Shown: positions 9,293-17,502 of the stretch, in pieces
Position numbering within the stretch: the first letter of the stretch is position 1
Layout: every line of letters starts with the position of its first letter
Source of the DNA: Imhoffiella purpurea
GTDB taxonomy: Bacteria > Pseudomonadota > Gammaproteobacteria > Chromatiales > Chromatiaceae
Reading direction: 5' to 3'
NCBI RefSeq assembly: GCF_000585215.1
Contig: NZ_AONC01000062.1
Location: 1-64,000, forward strand
DNA length: 64,000 nucleotides
The notes under the pieces: generated by a model
What the model was told of the DNA's origin: nothing
The model's database searches: none
What the model saw: only the letters and a program-made list of their open reading frames with translations
Program-made: the position numbers and the translations under genes

Positions 9293-9471
9293 GTGATTCT
9301 CGCCCTTCGGGGCGAGCGGCATTGAAGGAGAGAGCGGCGGCACGATCAGCGGAACCGGGATGACGGTGATTCTCGCCCTTCGGGGCGAGCGATATTGAAG
9401 GTGTTTGGTATGGTTTTCGCCCCCATCGAACGGAATCGATTCTCGCCCTTCGGGGCGAGCGGCATTGCGTC
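9293..9471 (+). CRISPR. Short CRISPR array: three 36-bp repeats, two spacers
   Basis: Repeats lie at 9293-9328, 9366-9401 and 9436-9471. Each contains the hairpin core CTCGCCCTTCGGGGCGAG, a 7-bp stem closed by a UUCG tetraloop. Spacers are 37 nt (9329-9365) and 34 nt (9402-9435). Repeats 1 and 2 end ATTGAAGG, comparable to the ATTGAAAC 3' tag of many type I repeats, so transcription is taken as rightward. Repeat 2 differs internally (GATATTG for GGCATTG). Repeat 3 has diverged at both ends, as expected for the leader-distal copy. The array directly follows the type I-G operon. No protospacer source could be identified. Confidence 0.88.
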
Positions 9472-9588
9472 TGGCTGCTGCACTCAGTGCTCCGAAGCGA
9501 CGCCGAGATCCGAATGCACGGCGCCCCGGATCCTCGGCTTTGACTTGGGCGACAGCAACAACCGCGAGATCCCAGGCCGGAACTCGAC

Positions 9589-9612
9589 TTGACATAAAAT
9601 TCACCCTTGACA
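9589..9612 (+). promoter_or_regulatory. Paired TTGACA hexamers upstream of the small heat-shock gene
   Basis: Two perfect TTGACA hexamers occur at 9589-9594 and 9607-9612, 18 bp apart, inside the A/T-richer 252-bp gap between the array and the Hsp20 gene. Either could be a -35 box, but no good -10 hexamer sits 16-18 bp downstream of either. No sigma-32 consensus (CTTGAAA with CCCCAT) is visible. The rest of this gap (9472-9723) shows no gene. Confidence 0.3.
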
Positions 9613-9723
9613 TCCTGGGAGTCGTTTTTTACTTTACATAACGCAAGCGCTCGAACGAGGCTTGCAGACATGGCGGTTCGTCAAGAACGCCCACTCACAT
9701 ATTGCTCCATCGAGGATATGCAT

Positions 9724-10188
9724 ATGAACAACATCGACTTTTCGCCCCTCTTCCGCTCCATGATCGGCTTCGACCGCATGACCTCCGCGCTGGAGAACGC
9801 CTATCGGTCCGAGCCCGGCGGTTACCCTCCCTACAACATCGAGGCCAGCGGCGAGAACGACTACCGCATCACCATGGCGGTCGCCGGCTTCTCGCAGAAG
9901 GATCTGGGCATGGAGGTCCGTGAGAACATCCTCACCGTCTCGGGCGGACGCCCGGACGATGCCGACGAGTCGCGCCGCTTCCTCTATCGCGGCATCGCCA
10001 ACCGCAGCTTCGAGCGCAAGTTTCAGCTCGCCGACTATGTCAAGGTGGTGGACGCGCGGCTCGAGAACGGCCTGCTCCACATCGATCTGAGACGCGAGAT
10101 CCCGGAGGCCATGAAGCCGCGCAGGATCGAGATCCGCGGCGAGGGCAAGGGCTACATCGAAGGCTCCCCCAAGGAGGCCGCGGCCTGA
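9724..10188 (+). CDS. Small heat-shock protein, Hsp20/IbpA family
   Basis: This 154-residue ATP-independent chaperone would hold unfolding proteins for refolding by DnaK/ClpB. The alpha-crystallin domain spans about residues 35-130. The IbpA-like start (NIDFSPLFRSMIGFDRM) and the PPYNIE and FQLADYVKV stretches are recognisable. The ATG at 9724 has GAGGA at 9712-9716 with 7-nt spacing; a second ATG two codons earlier is less well placed. The usual C-terminal IXI motif is replaced by RRIEIRG. It is monocistronic and ends before a strong terminator hairpin. Heat control is likely from the family, but no sigma-32 promoter was seen. Confidence 0.92.
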   Translation: MNNIDFSPLFRSMIGFDRMTSALENAYRSEPGGYPPYNIEASGENDYRITMAVAGFSQKDLGMEVRENILTVSGGRPDDADESRRFLYRGIANRSFERKFQLADYVKVVDARLENGLLHIDLRREIPEAMKPRRIEIRGEGKGYIEGSPKEAAA

Positions 10189-10208
10189 TCCAGGCGATCG
10201 GGCACCGG

Positions 10209-10234
10209 ACGCCGGGCGAATGCCCGGCGTTTTC
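10209..10234 (+). terminator. Rho-independent terminator after the Hsp20 gene
   Basis: A perfect 9-bp stem, ACGCCGGGC with GCCCGGCGT around a GAAT loop, is followed by a short T run (TTTTC) 20 bp after the stop codon. It ends the heat-shock transcript in the rightward direction. Confidence 0.8.
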
Positions 10235-10382
10235 GTCTCCATGACCGACGCGATCGGCGGCGGACATGCTGCGCTCGCTCACCAGCGGCGATCCACCATT
10301 GCAGGATCCCCATCCCACCCGTTACCGTTGTGAGCGCTCGCATCCCATGGCGCCCAGGCGCCGCCATCGTTCGTCCCTTTCG

Positions 10383-11759
10383 ATGATCACGGCCATGACA
10401 TCCAAATCCGTCTCCATTGCCTTCCTGCTCTGTCTGTCGATTCTGACGCCGCTCACCAGCACGCAGGCCGCACTCCCCCTCGAACTGGACGGCAGGGAAC
10501 TCCCCAGCCTGGCGCCCATGCTGGAGCGCGTCGTGCCGGCGGTCGTCAACATCTCGACCGTCACCCGGATCGAGGCCGCCGACCATCCGCTGATGCGGGA
10601 TCCCTTCTTCAGATACTTCTTCGACATTCCCCAGGAACGCCGTCGGCGCGAGAACAACAGCCTGGGTTCCGGGATCATCCTCGACGACCGTCGCGGACTG
10701 GTGCTCACCAATCACCACGTCATCGCCAAGGCCGATGAGATCAAGGTCACCCTGCACGACGGACGCACGCTGAACGCGACGCTGGTCGGGAGCGACCCGG
10801 ACACGGACGTGGCCGTGCTGCGCATCCCCTCGCAGGATCTGACGGCGCTCGATGTCGCCGATTCGGACCGGCTGCGGGTCGGCGACTTCGTCGTCGCCAT
10901 CGGCAACCCCTTCGGCCTGCGCCAGACGGTCACCTCGGGCATCGTCAGCGGACTGGGGCGCACCGGGCTCGGGATCGAGGGCTACGAGAACTTCATCCAG
11001 ACCGACGCCTCCATCAATCCGGGCAACTCGGGCGGCCCGCTGGTGAATCTGCGCGGCGAGCTGGTCGGCATGAACACCGCCATCCTCGCACCCGGGGGCG
11101 GCAACATCGGCATCGGCTTCGCGATCCCGGCCAACATGGCACGCTCGATCATGGAACAGCTGGTCGAATTCGGCGCCGTGCGGCGCGGACTCTTCGGCGT
11201 CCGGGTGCAGGACCTGACCGGCGAACTGGCCAGTGCACTGGGCCTGGACGACAACCTCGAAGGCGCTCTGGTCGCCGATGTGGATCCGGGATCGTCCGCC
11301 GAGGAGGCCGGACTGCGTCAAGGCGACGTCATCCTCGGGGTCAACGGCAAGCCGATCGGCGGCTCGTCGGACCTGCGCAACCGCTTCGGACTGCTCCGGA
11401 TCGGCGAGCGAGTGGAGCTCGACATCGTCCGCCGTGGCAAGACACAACGTCTGACCGGCGAGATCGGCGATCCCTACCGCACATTCGTGCCCGGAAAGCG
11501 CATCTCGGAGACGCTCGAGGGCGCGCTGCTGGGCGAGTTCAGTCACAGCGGCGGCGTGCCCGCGATACCGGTCGGCAGCGTCGAGACCAACAGCTCGGCC
11601 TGGTACGCGGGTCTGCGCGAGGGCGACCGCATCATCCAGGTCAACGGCCAGGAGATCTCGAGCCTGAGGGACATGGCGAAGATTCTGGACCGATCGCGCG
11701 GACTCTACAGCATGCGCATCCAGCGCGGCGACGAGCTGCTGCAGCTCTCCAGACGCTGA
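10383..11759 (+). CDS. Periplasmic serine endoprotease, DegP/DegQ (HtrA) family
   Basis: This protease degrades or refolds misfolded envelope proteins. A signal peptide precedes ALPLELDG. The catalytic triad is visible as His about 112 (TNHHV), Asp about 142 (PDTDVAV) and Ser about 216 (GNSGGP). Two PDZ domains follow, about residues 270-360 and 375-455, as in DegP/DegQ. The length of about 458 residues is close to the 455-474 of the E. coli enzymes. The start is ambiguous: ATGs at 10347, 10383 and 10395 are in frame and none has a clear ribosome site. The 10395 start gives the cleanest signal peptide. DegQ and DegP cannot be told apart by eye. Confidence 0.9.
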   Translation: MITAMTSKSVSIAFLLCLSILTPLTSTQAALPLELDGRELPSLAPMLERVVPAVVNISTVTRIEAADHPLMRDPFFRYFFDIPQERRRRENNSLGSGIILDDRRGLVLTNHHVIAKADEIKVTLHDGRTLNATLVGSDPDTDVAVLRIPSQDLTALDVADSDRLRVGDFVVAIGNPFGLRQTVTSGIVSGLGRTGLGIEGYENFIQTDASINPGNSGGPLVNLRGELVGMNTAILAPGGGNIGIGFAIPANMARSIMEQLVEFGAVRRGLFGVRVQDLTGELASALGLDDNLEGALVADVDPGSSAEEAGLRQGDVILGVNGKPIGGSSDLRNRFGLLRIGERVELDIVRRGKTQRLTGEIGDPYRTFVPGKRISETLEGALLGEFSHSGGVPAIPVGSVETNSSAWYAGLREGDRIIQVNGQEISSLRDMAKILDRSRGLYSMRIQRGDELLQLSRR

Positions 11760-11931
11760 TCCGGCCGAGTCCCGGATCCGCCGGATTCGGGGCATCCGAC
11801 GATTCAGCAGGTGTTCAGGGTCGGCGCTCTAGGATGACCTCCAAGACGGGCGGACACCCCGTCGACAAGAGCGATGCCGGACAGGTCCAAAGACCCCTTC
11901 GGTATCCTCCCAACCCCGAGGAGATCATTCG

Positions 11932-12225
11932 ATGAAAGCCAAACGACTCGCGCTTGTCCTCTCCGCCATCGCCGTCGCCGGCTCGCTGGCGTTCCCATCC
12001 ATGGCATCCGCCTACGGCGGGCGCGGCTGGGATCATTACGATCGCGGCGACCGCTGGGAATCGCCGGCGCCTCGGCACCATGAGGATCATCATCGGCACC
12101 GTCACCACCACAAGGGCAACCGCCGTATCTATGTCTACGACCATCATCGCCGGCCGTACCCCTTCTACAAGAAGCGCTGGCCGCGCCACCACCGCAGGGA
12201 CGTGACCGTCATCTACCGCTACTGA
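11932..12225 (+). CDS. Small secreted His/Arg-rich protein of unknown function
   Basis: This 97-residue protein has a clear signal peptide (about residues 1-27, ending SMASA). The mature part is dense in His, Arg and Tyr, for example HHEDHHRHRHHH at its centre, and ends in DVTVIYRY. GAGGAG (11918-11923) stands 8 nt before the ATG, so translation looks real. The His clusters suggest metal binding or an unstructured envelope role, which is inference. It lies between the HtrA gene and a PepSY/two-component operon on the same strand, with a 141-bp gap to the next gene. No known family was recognised. Confidence 0.72.
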   Translation: MKAKRLALVLSAIAVAGSLAFPSMASAYGGRGWDHYDRGDRWESPAPRHHEDHHRHRHHHKGNRRIYVYDHHRRPYPFYKKRWPRHHRRDVTVIYRY

Positions 12226-12366
12226 TTCCATGCGGCCACCCCCACCCCCGCTGCCAGGGACGGCTCACGGGGATGGATGCCAGGCGCGCCGCCCGGCTCG
12301 CCACGCGACGCACCCGGACTGTGCTAGATTCCCGCAGACCGTCACAGGCACGGGAGCCCAATCGAC

Positions 12367-12594
12367 ATGCGACTGTCATCCTTCATTCTGGTCACATTGC
12401 TCTGTCTCTCCGCCCCGCTCGCATCGGCGGGTCCCGGACAGGGTCCTCAGATGTCGCCCGACAAGGCGGGCGAGATCGCGCGCCGCCAGACCGGCGGCCG
12501 CGTTCTGGCCGTCAAGCCCGCCAACGGCGGCTATCAGGTCAAGGTCCTGACCCCGGACGGCCAGGTCCGTTACGTCTTCGTCCCGAATCGCTGA
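12367..12594 (+). CDS. Small secreted PepSY-domain protein
   Basis: This 75-residue protein has a signal peptide (about 1-21, ending ASAG). A single PepSY-like unit follows: SPDKAGEIARRQTGG, then GYQVKVLTPDGQVRYVFV. PepSY proteins are periplasmic and often accompany sensor kinases, where they may bind or inhibit protein partners. It stands 8 bp before the response regulator and is almost certainly cotranscribed with it. A role as a periplasmic modulator or target of the adjacent kinase is inferred from position only. Confidence 0.75.
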   Translation: MRLSSFILVTLLCLSAPLASAGPGQGPQMSPDKAGEIARRQTGGRVLAVKPANGGYQVKVLTPDGQVRYVFVPNR

Positions 12595-12602
12595 GCCATG
12601 CC

Positions 12603-13301
12603 ATGCGTATCCTGATCATCGAGGACGAGCCCGAGCTGAGGCGCCAGATCGCCGCCCGTCTGTCACAGGACGGCTGCGAGGTCGAGGAGACCGGCGAGGG
12701 ACCCGAGGGTCTCTATCTCGCCAGCGAATACGCCTTCGACGCGGCCATCGTCGACCTGGGTCTGCCCGGGCTCTCGGGACTGGAGATCATTCGCCGGCTG
12801 CGCGCGGACGAGAGTCTGCTGCCGATCCTCATCCTCACCGCGCGCGACCGCTGGCAGGACAAGGTGGAGGGACTGGAGGCCGGCGCCGACGACTATCTGG
12901 CCAAGCCCTTCCACCAGGAGGAACTGCTGGCGCGTCTGCGGGCGCTGATCCGCCGCGCCGCCGGAACCGCCTCCCAGGAACTGCATCTCGGACCCATGCG
13001 GCTGGATCTGACGGCCCAGAAGGTCTGGATGCGGGACCAGCCGGTGGAGGTCACCGCCTACGAATACCGCCTGCTCGAACAGCTGGCGTCCAGCCGGGGC
13101 AAGGTGCTCTCCAAGCAGGATCTCGCCGACCGGCTCTATCCGCACGACGAGGATCGCGAGAGCAACGTGATCGAGGTCCTGGTGGGCCGACTGCGCCGCA
13201 AGCTGGACCCGGAGGGCGCGCTCAACCCGATCGAGACCCTGCGCGGTCGCGGCTACAGACTGACACTCGGCGACGAGGACCCCAGGGGCCTATCCGAATG
13301 A
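12603..13301 (+). CDS. OmpR/PhoP-type response regulator
   Basis: This 232-residue DNA-binding regulator has an N-terminal receiver domain (acidic pocket IIEDEPE, phospho-acceptor D51 in IVDLGLPG, conserved Lys in LAKPF). A winged-helix OmpR-type output domain (about 125-225) ends with the IETLRGRGYRL signature. Its ATG at 12603 follows the PepSY gene by 8 bp, and its stop overlaps the kinase start in ATGATGA. The closest well-known relative in organisation is PhoP of PhoPQ. Its stimulus is not determinable here. Confidence 0.9.
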   Translation: MRILIIEDEPELRRQIAARLSQDGCEVEETGEGPEGLYLASEYAFDAAIVDLGLPGLSGLEIIRRLRADESLLPILILTARDRWQDKVEGLEAGADDYLAKPFHQEELLARLRALIRRAAGTASQELHLGPMRLDLTAQKVWMRDQPVEVTAYEYRLLEQLASSRGKVLSKQDLADRLYPHDEDRESNVIEVLVGRLRRKLDPEGALNPIETLRGRGYRLTLGDEDPRGLSE

Positions 13302-14641
13302 TGTCGCTGCGCACCCGCGTCGCCCTATCGGGCGCCGCGGTGCTGACCGTCTTCGTGCTGCTCACCAGCCTGGCGATGGAGCGCGCGGTGCGCGACTCGG
13401 TGCTCTCGGCGCGCGAGGAGCGCCTGCAGGCCCAGATCTTCCTGCTGATGGCGGCCGGCGAAGAGGAACCCGGCGGCCTGGTCTTCCCCAAGGCGCTCGC
13501 CGAACCGCGTCTGTCGCTGCCGAATTCCGGACTCTATGCCAAGGTGCTGAACGCACTGGGCGACCCCATCTGGCAGTCGGCGTCGGCCGTGGTGGGTGCG
13601 GAGTCCCCCACACCGCTGCCGCTCGCCCCCGGACAGCAGCGCTTCGAACGGCTGACCGGCCGCGATGGCCGGGCCTACCTGGCGCTGGCCTTCGGCGTGA
13701 CCTGGGCCACCGGCCCCACGCCCCAGGACTATACCTTCGTGGTCGAGGAGGACGCGGCGACCTTCCATGCCGAGGTCGGCCAATTCCGCGCCAGCCTGGC
13801 CGTCTGGCTCGGCGGCATGTCCGTCCTCATGCTGGTCACGCTCGTCCTCATCCTGCGCTGGGGTCTCAAGCCGCTGCGCCGGGTCGCCGCCGAGGTATCG
13901 GCGATCGAATCCGGCAATCGGACCCAGATCCAGGGCCAATACCCGGCCGAGATCCGCGCCCTGACCGGGAACCTGAACGCGCTGCTGGCCCACGAGCGGG
14001 CACGCCAGCGCCGGCTCGACAACACCCTGGGCGACCTGGCCCACAGCCTCAAGACACCGCTCTCCGTCATGCGCGGCGCGCTCGAGGAGGGCCAGGTGCC
14101 CTCGCCCGTCGTCGAGACGCTCCAGGAGCAGGTCACCCGCATGGGACATATCGTCGAGTACCAGCTGCAGCGTGCCCGAGCCGGAGGCCAGCAGGCCGCG
14201 ACCCTGGCGCCGCCGGTCCCGGTTCGACGCACCGCCGAGCGACTGATCGCGACGCTGAACAAGGTCCATCGCGACAAGGGCATCCAGGTCGCGCTAGCGA
14301 TGGACGCAAGCCTCCAGTTCCACGGCGTCGAGGGCGACCTGATGGAGATGTTGGGCAACCTGCTCGAGAACGCCTTCAAGTGGGGCAGACGGAGAATCCG
14401 GGTCGGAGGCACCAAGAGGGGCGGCAGACTGACGCTCGCCGTCGAGGACGACGGCCCCGGAATCCCGCCGGAACAGGCATCGCAACTATTGGAGCGAGGC
14501 GCGCGCGCCGACGAGGCGACACCGGGTCACGGTATCGGACTTGCCGTGGTGCGCGAGATCTGCGACGCCTACGGCGGCCGACTGCAGGTCGACCGTAGCA
14601 CACTCGGAGGCGCCCGATTCAGGCTGATCCTTCCGGGATAA
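13298..14641 (+). CDS. PhoQ-like sensor histidine kinase
   Basis: This 447-residue membrane kinase has a first transmembrane helix at about 7-27, a periplasmic sensor domain of about 140 residues and a second helix at about 167-187. A HAMP-like region is followed by the phospho-acceptor H249 in DLAHSLKTPLS. An ATPase domain follows, with N box (NLLENAFKWG), G1 (DDGPGIP) and G2 (GHGIGLAVV). The HSLKTPL H box and the domain order resemble PhoQ. It overlaps the response regulator gene by 4 bp, so the two form a two-component pair. The periplasmic domain has no obvious acidic metal-binding cluster. Confidence 0.9.
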   Translation: MMSLRTRVALSGAAVLTVFVLLTSLAMERAVRDSVLSAREERLQAQIFLLMAAGEEEPGGLVFPKALAEPRLSLPNSGLYAKVLNALGDPIWQSASAVVGAESPTPLPLAPGQQRFERLTGRDGRAYLALAFGVTWATGPTPQDYTFVVEEDAATFHAEVGQFRASLAVWLGGMSVLMLVTLVLILRWGLKPLRRVAAEVSAIESGNRTQIQGQYPAEIRALTGNLNALLAHERARQRRLDNTLGDLAHSLKTPLSVMRGALEEGQVPSPVVETLQEQVTRMGHIVEYQLQRARAGGQQAATLAPPVPVRRTAERLIATLNKVHRDKGIQVALAMDASLQFHGVEGDLMEMLGNLLENAFKWGRRRIRVGGTKRGGRLTLAVEDDGPGIPPEQASQLLERGARADEATPGHGIGLAVVREICDAYGGRLQVDRSTLGGARFRLILPG

Positions 14642-14659
14642 AGTCCAGTGACAGCCTGA

Positions 14660-15565
14660 TTAGTGTTGCGACAGAGGCTGCATTTGACGCAGCGAGGAAA
14701 TCTCTTCGAGTGACAAGCCGCTGTAGCGGGCGATCGTGGCGTCGTCCAAATGGCCATCGAGCACCATCTCCAGCGCACTTGCACGCCGCGCCTGCAAACG
14801 GCCCGCCTCGCGCCCCTCCTCGAGACCTTTATCCCGCGCCTCTTGTAGTAATGACATCTCGTCACGCAACGCCCGTTCACGCACGAATGCCAAGCGCCGC
14901 GCCTCTTCGTCGGCACTCAGACGGCGCACCCGGCTCATCGCCTCTCGAATGGGGGCATGCTCAATCTCGGACATCCTCTTCTCCTCACGCCAATGCTCGA
15001 AAAAGGTCACCCGAGCCGTCAATGAATCCGAGCCCAGTTTCAAACGATCCGCCTTTTTCAATTCGATCAGGCTCAACTGGAGCAGGTTCCCCAACGTGAT
15101 ATGCGGCTGAAGCGCGTCGCGCATCTCGAAGCGCCACACTGCTTGAGCGCACTGCGCGGGCGTAGCCGTAAACAGATCGAAATCCAGAAGATGTATGCCC
15201 ACTGCGGCTCGCAGCGTGCCATAGTCTTCGCCCTGAGCAAGCTGCTGACCCAGCATCCGGGCCAGATAGTAGAGCCCTCGCTGATGCCAGGCCCCATAGC
15301 GACGTACCTGGATCTCGATGTTATAGCCGTGCCCAGCCTCATCGCGCGCGAGCACATCGAGAACGATGTACTTGCCCCGCAGTTCCTCGGCATTGATGCC
15401 TGGATTGAGGATCTCCAGGGCTCGGACCTCGGGCGAATCAGGACGCAGGTCATTGATAAGGCATAGCAAAAGCTCGGGGTCCTCGCCGAACACCCGCTTG
15501 AAGACATAGTCGTTCTTTGGATCGAGCAAATCGTCCGCAAGCATCCCGCTCATATCAGGGTTCAT
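14660..15565 (-). CDS. Rpn family recombination-promoting nuclease / PD-(D/E)XK transposase-like protein
   Basis: This 301-residue protein begins with LLDPKNDYVFKRVFGED, the signature start of the Rpn/PDDEXK nuclease-transposase family. It continues with EIQVRRYGAWHQRGLYY, which holds the E-x-Q part of the PD-(D/E)XK active site. Related Rpn proteins raise recombination in vivo and cleave DNA with little specificity. The C-terminal third is charged and coiled-coil-like (KGLEEGREAGRLQARR), a common tail in this family. No terminal inverted repeats or target-site duplication were seen, so it is not called an insertion sequence. It is convergent with the sensor kinase gene, with only 18 bp between the stops. 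Confidence 0.82.
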   Translation of the reverse strand: MNPDMSGMLADDLLDPKNDYVFKRVFGEDPELLLCLINDLRPDSPEVRALEILNPGINAEELRGKYIVLDVLARDEAGHGYNIEIQVRRYGAWHQRGLYYLARMLGQQLAQGEDYGTLRAAVGIHLLDFDLFTATPAQCAQAVWRFEMRDALQPHITLGNLLQLSLIELKKADRLKLGSDSLTARVTFFEHWREEKRMSEIEHAPIREAMSRVRRLSADEEARRLAFVRERALRDEMSLLQEARDKGLEEGREAGRLQARRASALEMVLDGHLDDATIARYSGLSLEEISSLRQMQPLSQH

Positions 15566-15638
15566 GCGCCGAGATCAGGAGCCATCACGGTACCATGAAA
15601 TATCGCATCGGATCCTATGCCTCCAGCTTGGCCCCGTC

Positions 15639-16649
15639 TCATTCGTACCCGCCAGGATTCATCGACTGCCAGCGCCAGGTATCGGCGACCATGGCGTCGA
15701 TCCCGTATTCGGCGCTCCAGCCCAGTTCGTCGCGCGCACGTGCCGGATCGGCGTAACACATGGCGATGTCGCCCGGCCGCCGTTCGACGATTCGATAGGG
15801 AATATCATGCCCGGAGGCACGCTCGAAGGCCGCGACCATCTCCAGGACGCTGTAGCCCCGACCGGTTCCCAGGTTGTGGACCATCACCCCGGGGCCGTCC
15901 TGGAGCCGGGCCAGCGCCGCCAGATGGCCTCTGGCCAGATCCACGACATGGATGTAGTCGCGCACCCCGGTACCGTCAGGGGTCGGATAGTCGTCCCCGA
16001 AGACGCGCAGCTCGGCCAGCTTGCCGACCGCGACCTGGGCGATATAGGGCATGAGGTTGTTGGGGATGCCGTTCGGATCCTCGCCGATCCGGCCGCTCGG
16101 ATGGGCACCGACCGGATTGAAATAGCGCAGCAGCGAGATGCTCCACTCCGGATCCGAGACGAAGAGATCGCGCAGCATCTCCTCGACGACGAGTTTGGAT
16201 CGGCCATAGGGATTGGTCGCCGTGAGCGGAAAATCCTCGCGGATGGGAACGCTCGCCGGATCGCCGTAGACGGTGGCCGATGAGCTGAAGACGATCCGCT
16301 TGACCCCAGCGGCGGCCATGGCCTCGCAGAGTCTCAGGGTTCCGCCGATATTGTTGTCGTAATAGTCCAGCGGTTTCTGGACCGACTCGCCGACCGCCTT
16401 GAACCCGGCGAAATGGATCACCGCGTCGAAGGTATCGGCGGCGAAGACGGCATCCAGCGCGGCCCGATCGCGCAGATCCGCCCGAACGAATCCGAGCGAG
16501 CGCCCCGCGATGTCCTGCACGCGACGCAGGGACTCCTCCTTGCTGTTGGCGAGGTTGTCGACCACGACGACGTCCATGCCGGCCGCCAGCAGTTCCACGC
16601 AGGTATGGCTGCCGATATAGCCGGCCCCACCCGTGACCAAGACACGCAT
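15639..16649 (-). CDS. galE: UDP-glucose 4-epimerase GalE
   Basis: GalE interconverts UDP-glucose and UDP-galactose for polysaccharide and LPS synthesis. The NAD-binding [10 protein letters not shown] is at residues 7-16, and the catalytic YxxxK appears as NPYGRSK in the middle of the chain. The 336-residue length matches the family (about 338). The start is ATG 16649, preceded by GGAAGGAG. A longer in-frame extension upstream is unneeded. It stands alone between the Rpn gene and the cptA/sdh cluster, all on the minus strand. Confidence 0.95.
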   Translation of the reverse strand: MRVLVTGGAGYIGSHTCVELLAAGMDVVVVDNLANSKEESLRRVQDIAGRSLGFVRADLRDRAALDAVFAADTFDAVIHFAGFKAVGESVQKPLDYYDNNIGGTLRLCEAMAAAGVKRIVFSSSATVYGDPASVPIREDFPLTATNPYGRSKLVVEEMLRDLFVSDPEWSISLLRYFNPVGAHPSGRIGEDPNGIPNNLMPYIAQVAVGKLAELRVFGDDYPTPDGTGVRDYIHVVDLARGHLAALARLQDGPGVMVHNLGTGRGYSVLEMVAAFERASGHDIPYRIVERRPGDIAMCYADPARARDELGWSAEYGIDAMVADTWRWQSMNPGGYE

Positions 16650-16738
16650 CCGACACTCCTTCCGATTCCGGGATTCCTGATTGGAGCGCCAGTCTATACC
16701 CAATTCGAGCATCGAATGCCGTCAGGGCCGGGTGGAAA

Positions 16739-17206
16739 TCAGGCGGCCGGAAGGGATTGGGATTCGAGGCGCCTGCCCTCGGTATTCAGCAGTACGCGCA
16801 ATCGGCGCATCCGCTCGGGTTCCAGCGCATCGGCGAAGAGCGGCACCGAAAGCCGCCACCAACGCCCGACGCGAAACCGCAGCACCACCAGCCCCAGGCT
16901 GACGAAGGTCGAGTGCAGGAGCGTCGCCCCGAGCCGTCTGCCCGAGCGCAGGGTCAGGGTCCAGGCACCGTCCGATTCCCAGACCAGACCGACGACGGAC
17001 CAGGGCGCGCGCCGGGACAGATGGACGGCATGGAGATGGATCGCGGAGAGGAGGATCGGCAGCAGCAGGGCCAGACGCCACCAGCCGATCGGCAGAACGG
17101 GAAGGAGCATGGCCGCGGCCGAATGAACGGCCAGGGCATAGATCAGAAACCGCCGCGACGGCCCGGGCCGCAGGACCAGAGGCGGGCGGTCGCGATGCGA
17201 GCCCAC
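16739..17206 (-). CDS. cptA: CptA/YgfX-like inner membrane protein
   Basis: This 155-residue protein has two hydrophobic segments near the N-terminus (about 20-60: FLIYALAVHSAAAMLLP and WWRLALLLPILLS). A cytoplasmic domain with WTLTLRSGRRL and RFRVGRWWRL follows. That layout, and its place directly after sdhE, match YgfX/CptA, the membrane partner of YgfY/SdhE. In E. coli the pair was first described as a toxin-antitoxin, and YgfY was later shown to be the SDH flavination factor. The apparent start is GTG 17206, 6 bp after the sdhE stop. Confidence 0.72.
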   Translation of the reverse strand: MGSHRDRPPLVLRPGPSRRFLIYALAVHSAAAMLLPVLPIGWWRLALLLPILLSAIHLHAVHLSRRAPWSVVGLVWESDGAWTLTLRSGRRLGATLLHSTFVSLGLVVLRFRVGRWWRLSVPLFADALEPERMRRLRVLLNTEGRRLESQSLPAA

Positions 17207-17212
17207 CCGGAC

Positions 17213-17494
17213 TCAGCCCCGAGGGGTGGGCTCGCGCACGGTCTCGACGATGTGCTCGACCAGATCGCGCAGCGACTCGTCGGGCGGGACTGCGCGCGAC
17301 ATGAACCAGTCGCTCAGACGCTGATCCTGCTCGCCGAGCAGGCGCAGGAATGTCTCCCGACGCTCGGCGTCCAGGCTCGCGTAGCCCAGATCGAGGAAGC
17401 GGTCGAGCAGATGATCCAGCTCCAGCATGCCGCGCCGGCACTGCCAGCGCAGCCGTCTGAGCTCGATCACGTCTTCCGGTGATAAGGCGTCCAT
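17213..17494 (-). CDS. sdhE: FAD assembly factor SdhE
   Basis: This 93-residue protein promotes covalent attachment of FAD to SdhA. The conserved RGxxExD motif is present as RRGMLELD, and the length and all-helical character fit the family. The ATG at 17494 follows the sdhB stop by 8 bp. Linkage to the sdh operon fits the role. Confidence 0.92.
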   Translation of the reverse strand: MDALSPEDVIELRRLRWQCRRGMLELDHLLDRFLDLGYASLDAERRETFLRLLGEQDQRLSDWFMSRAVPPDESLRDLVEHIVETVREPTPRG

Positions 17495-17502
17495 GTCCTG
17501 GG

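Noticed and set aside
9279-9671. A minus-strand frame running through the CRISPR array
   Set aside because: The repetitive peptide (PRRARI repeated) comes from the array repeats and is not a protein.
9724-10188. A heat-shock sigma-32 promoter before the Hsp20 gene
   Set aside because: The region was read for CTTGAAA and CCCCAT elements at proper spacing and none was found.
16739-17494. sdhE-cptA considered as a toxin-antitoxin system
   Set aside because: SdhE has a known role in SdhA flavination and the genes follow sdhB, so the operon context explains them without a toxin-antitoxin reading.
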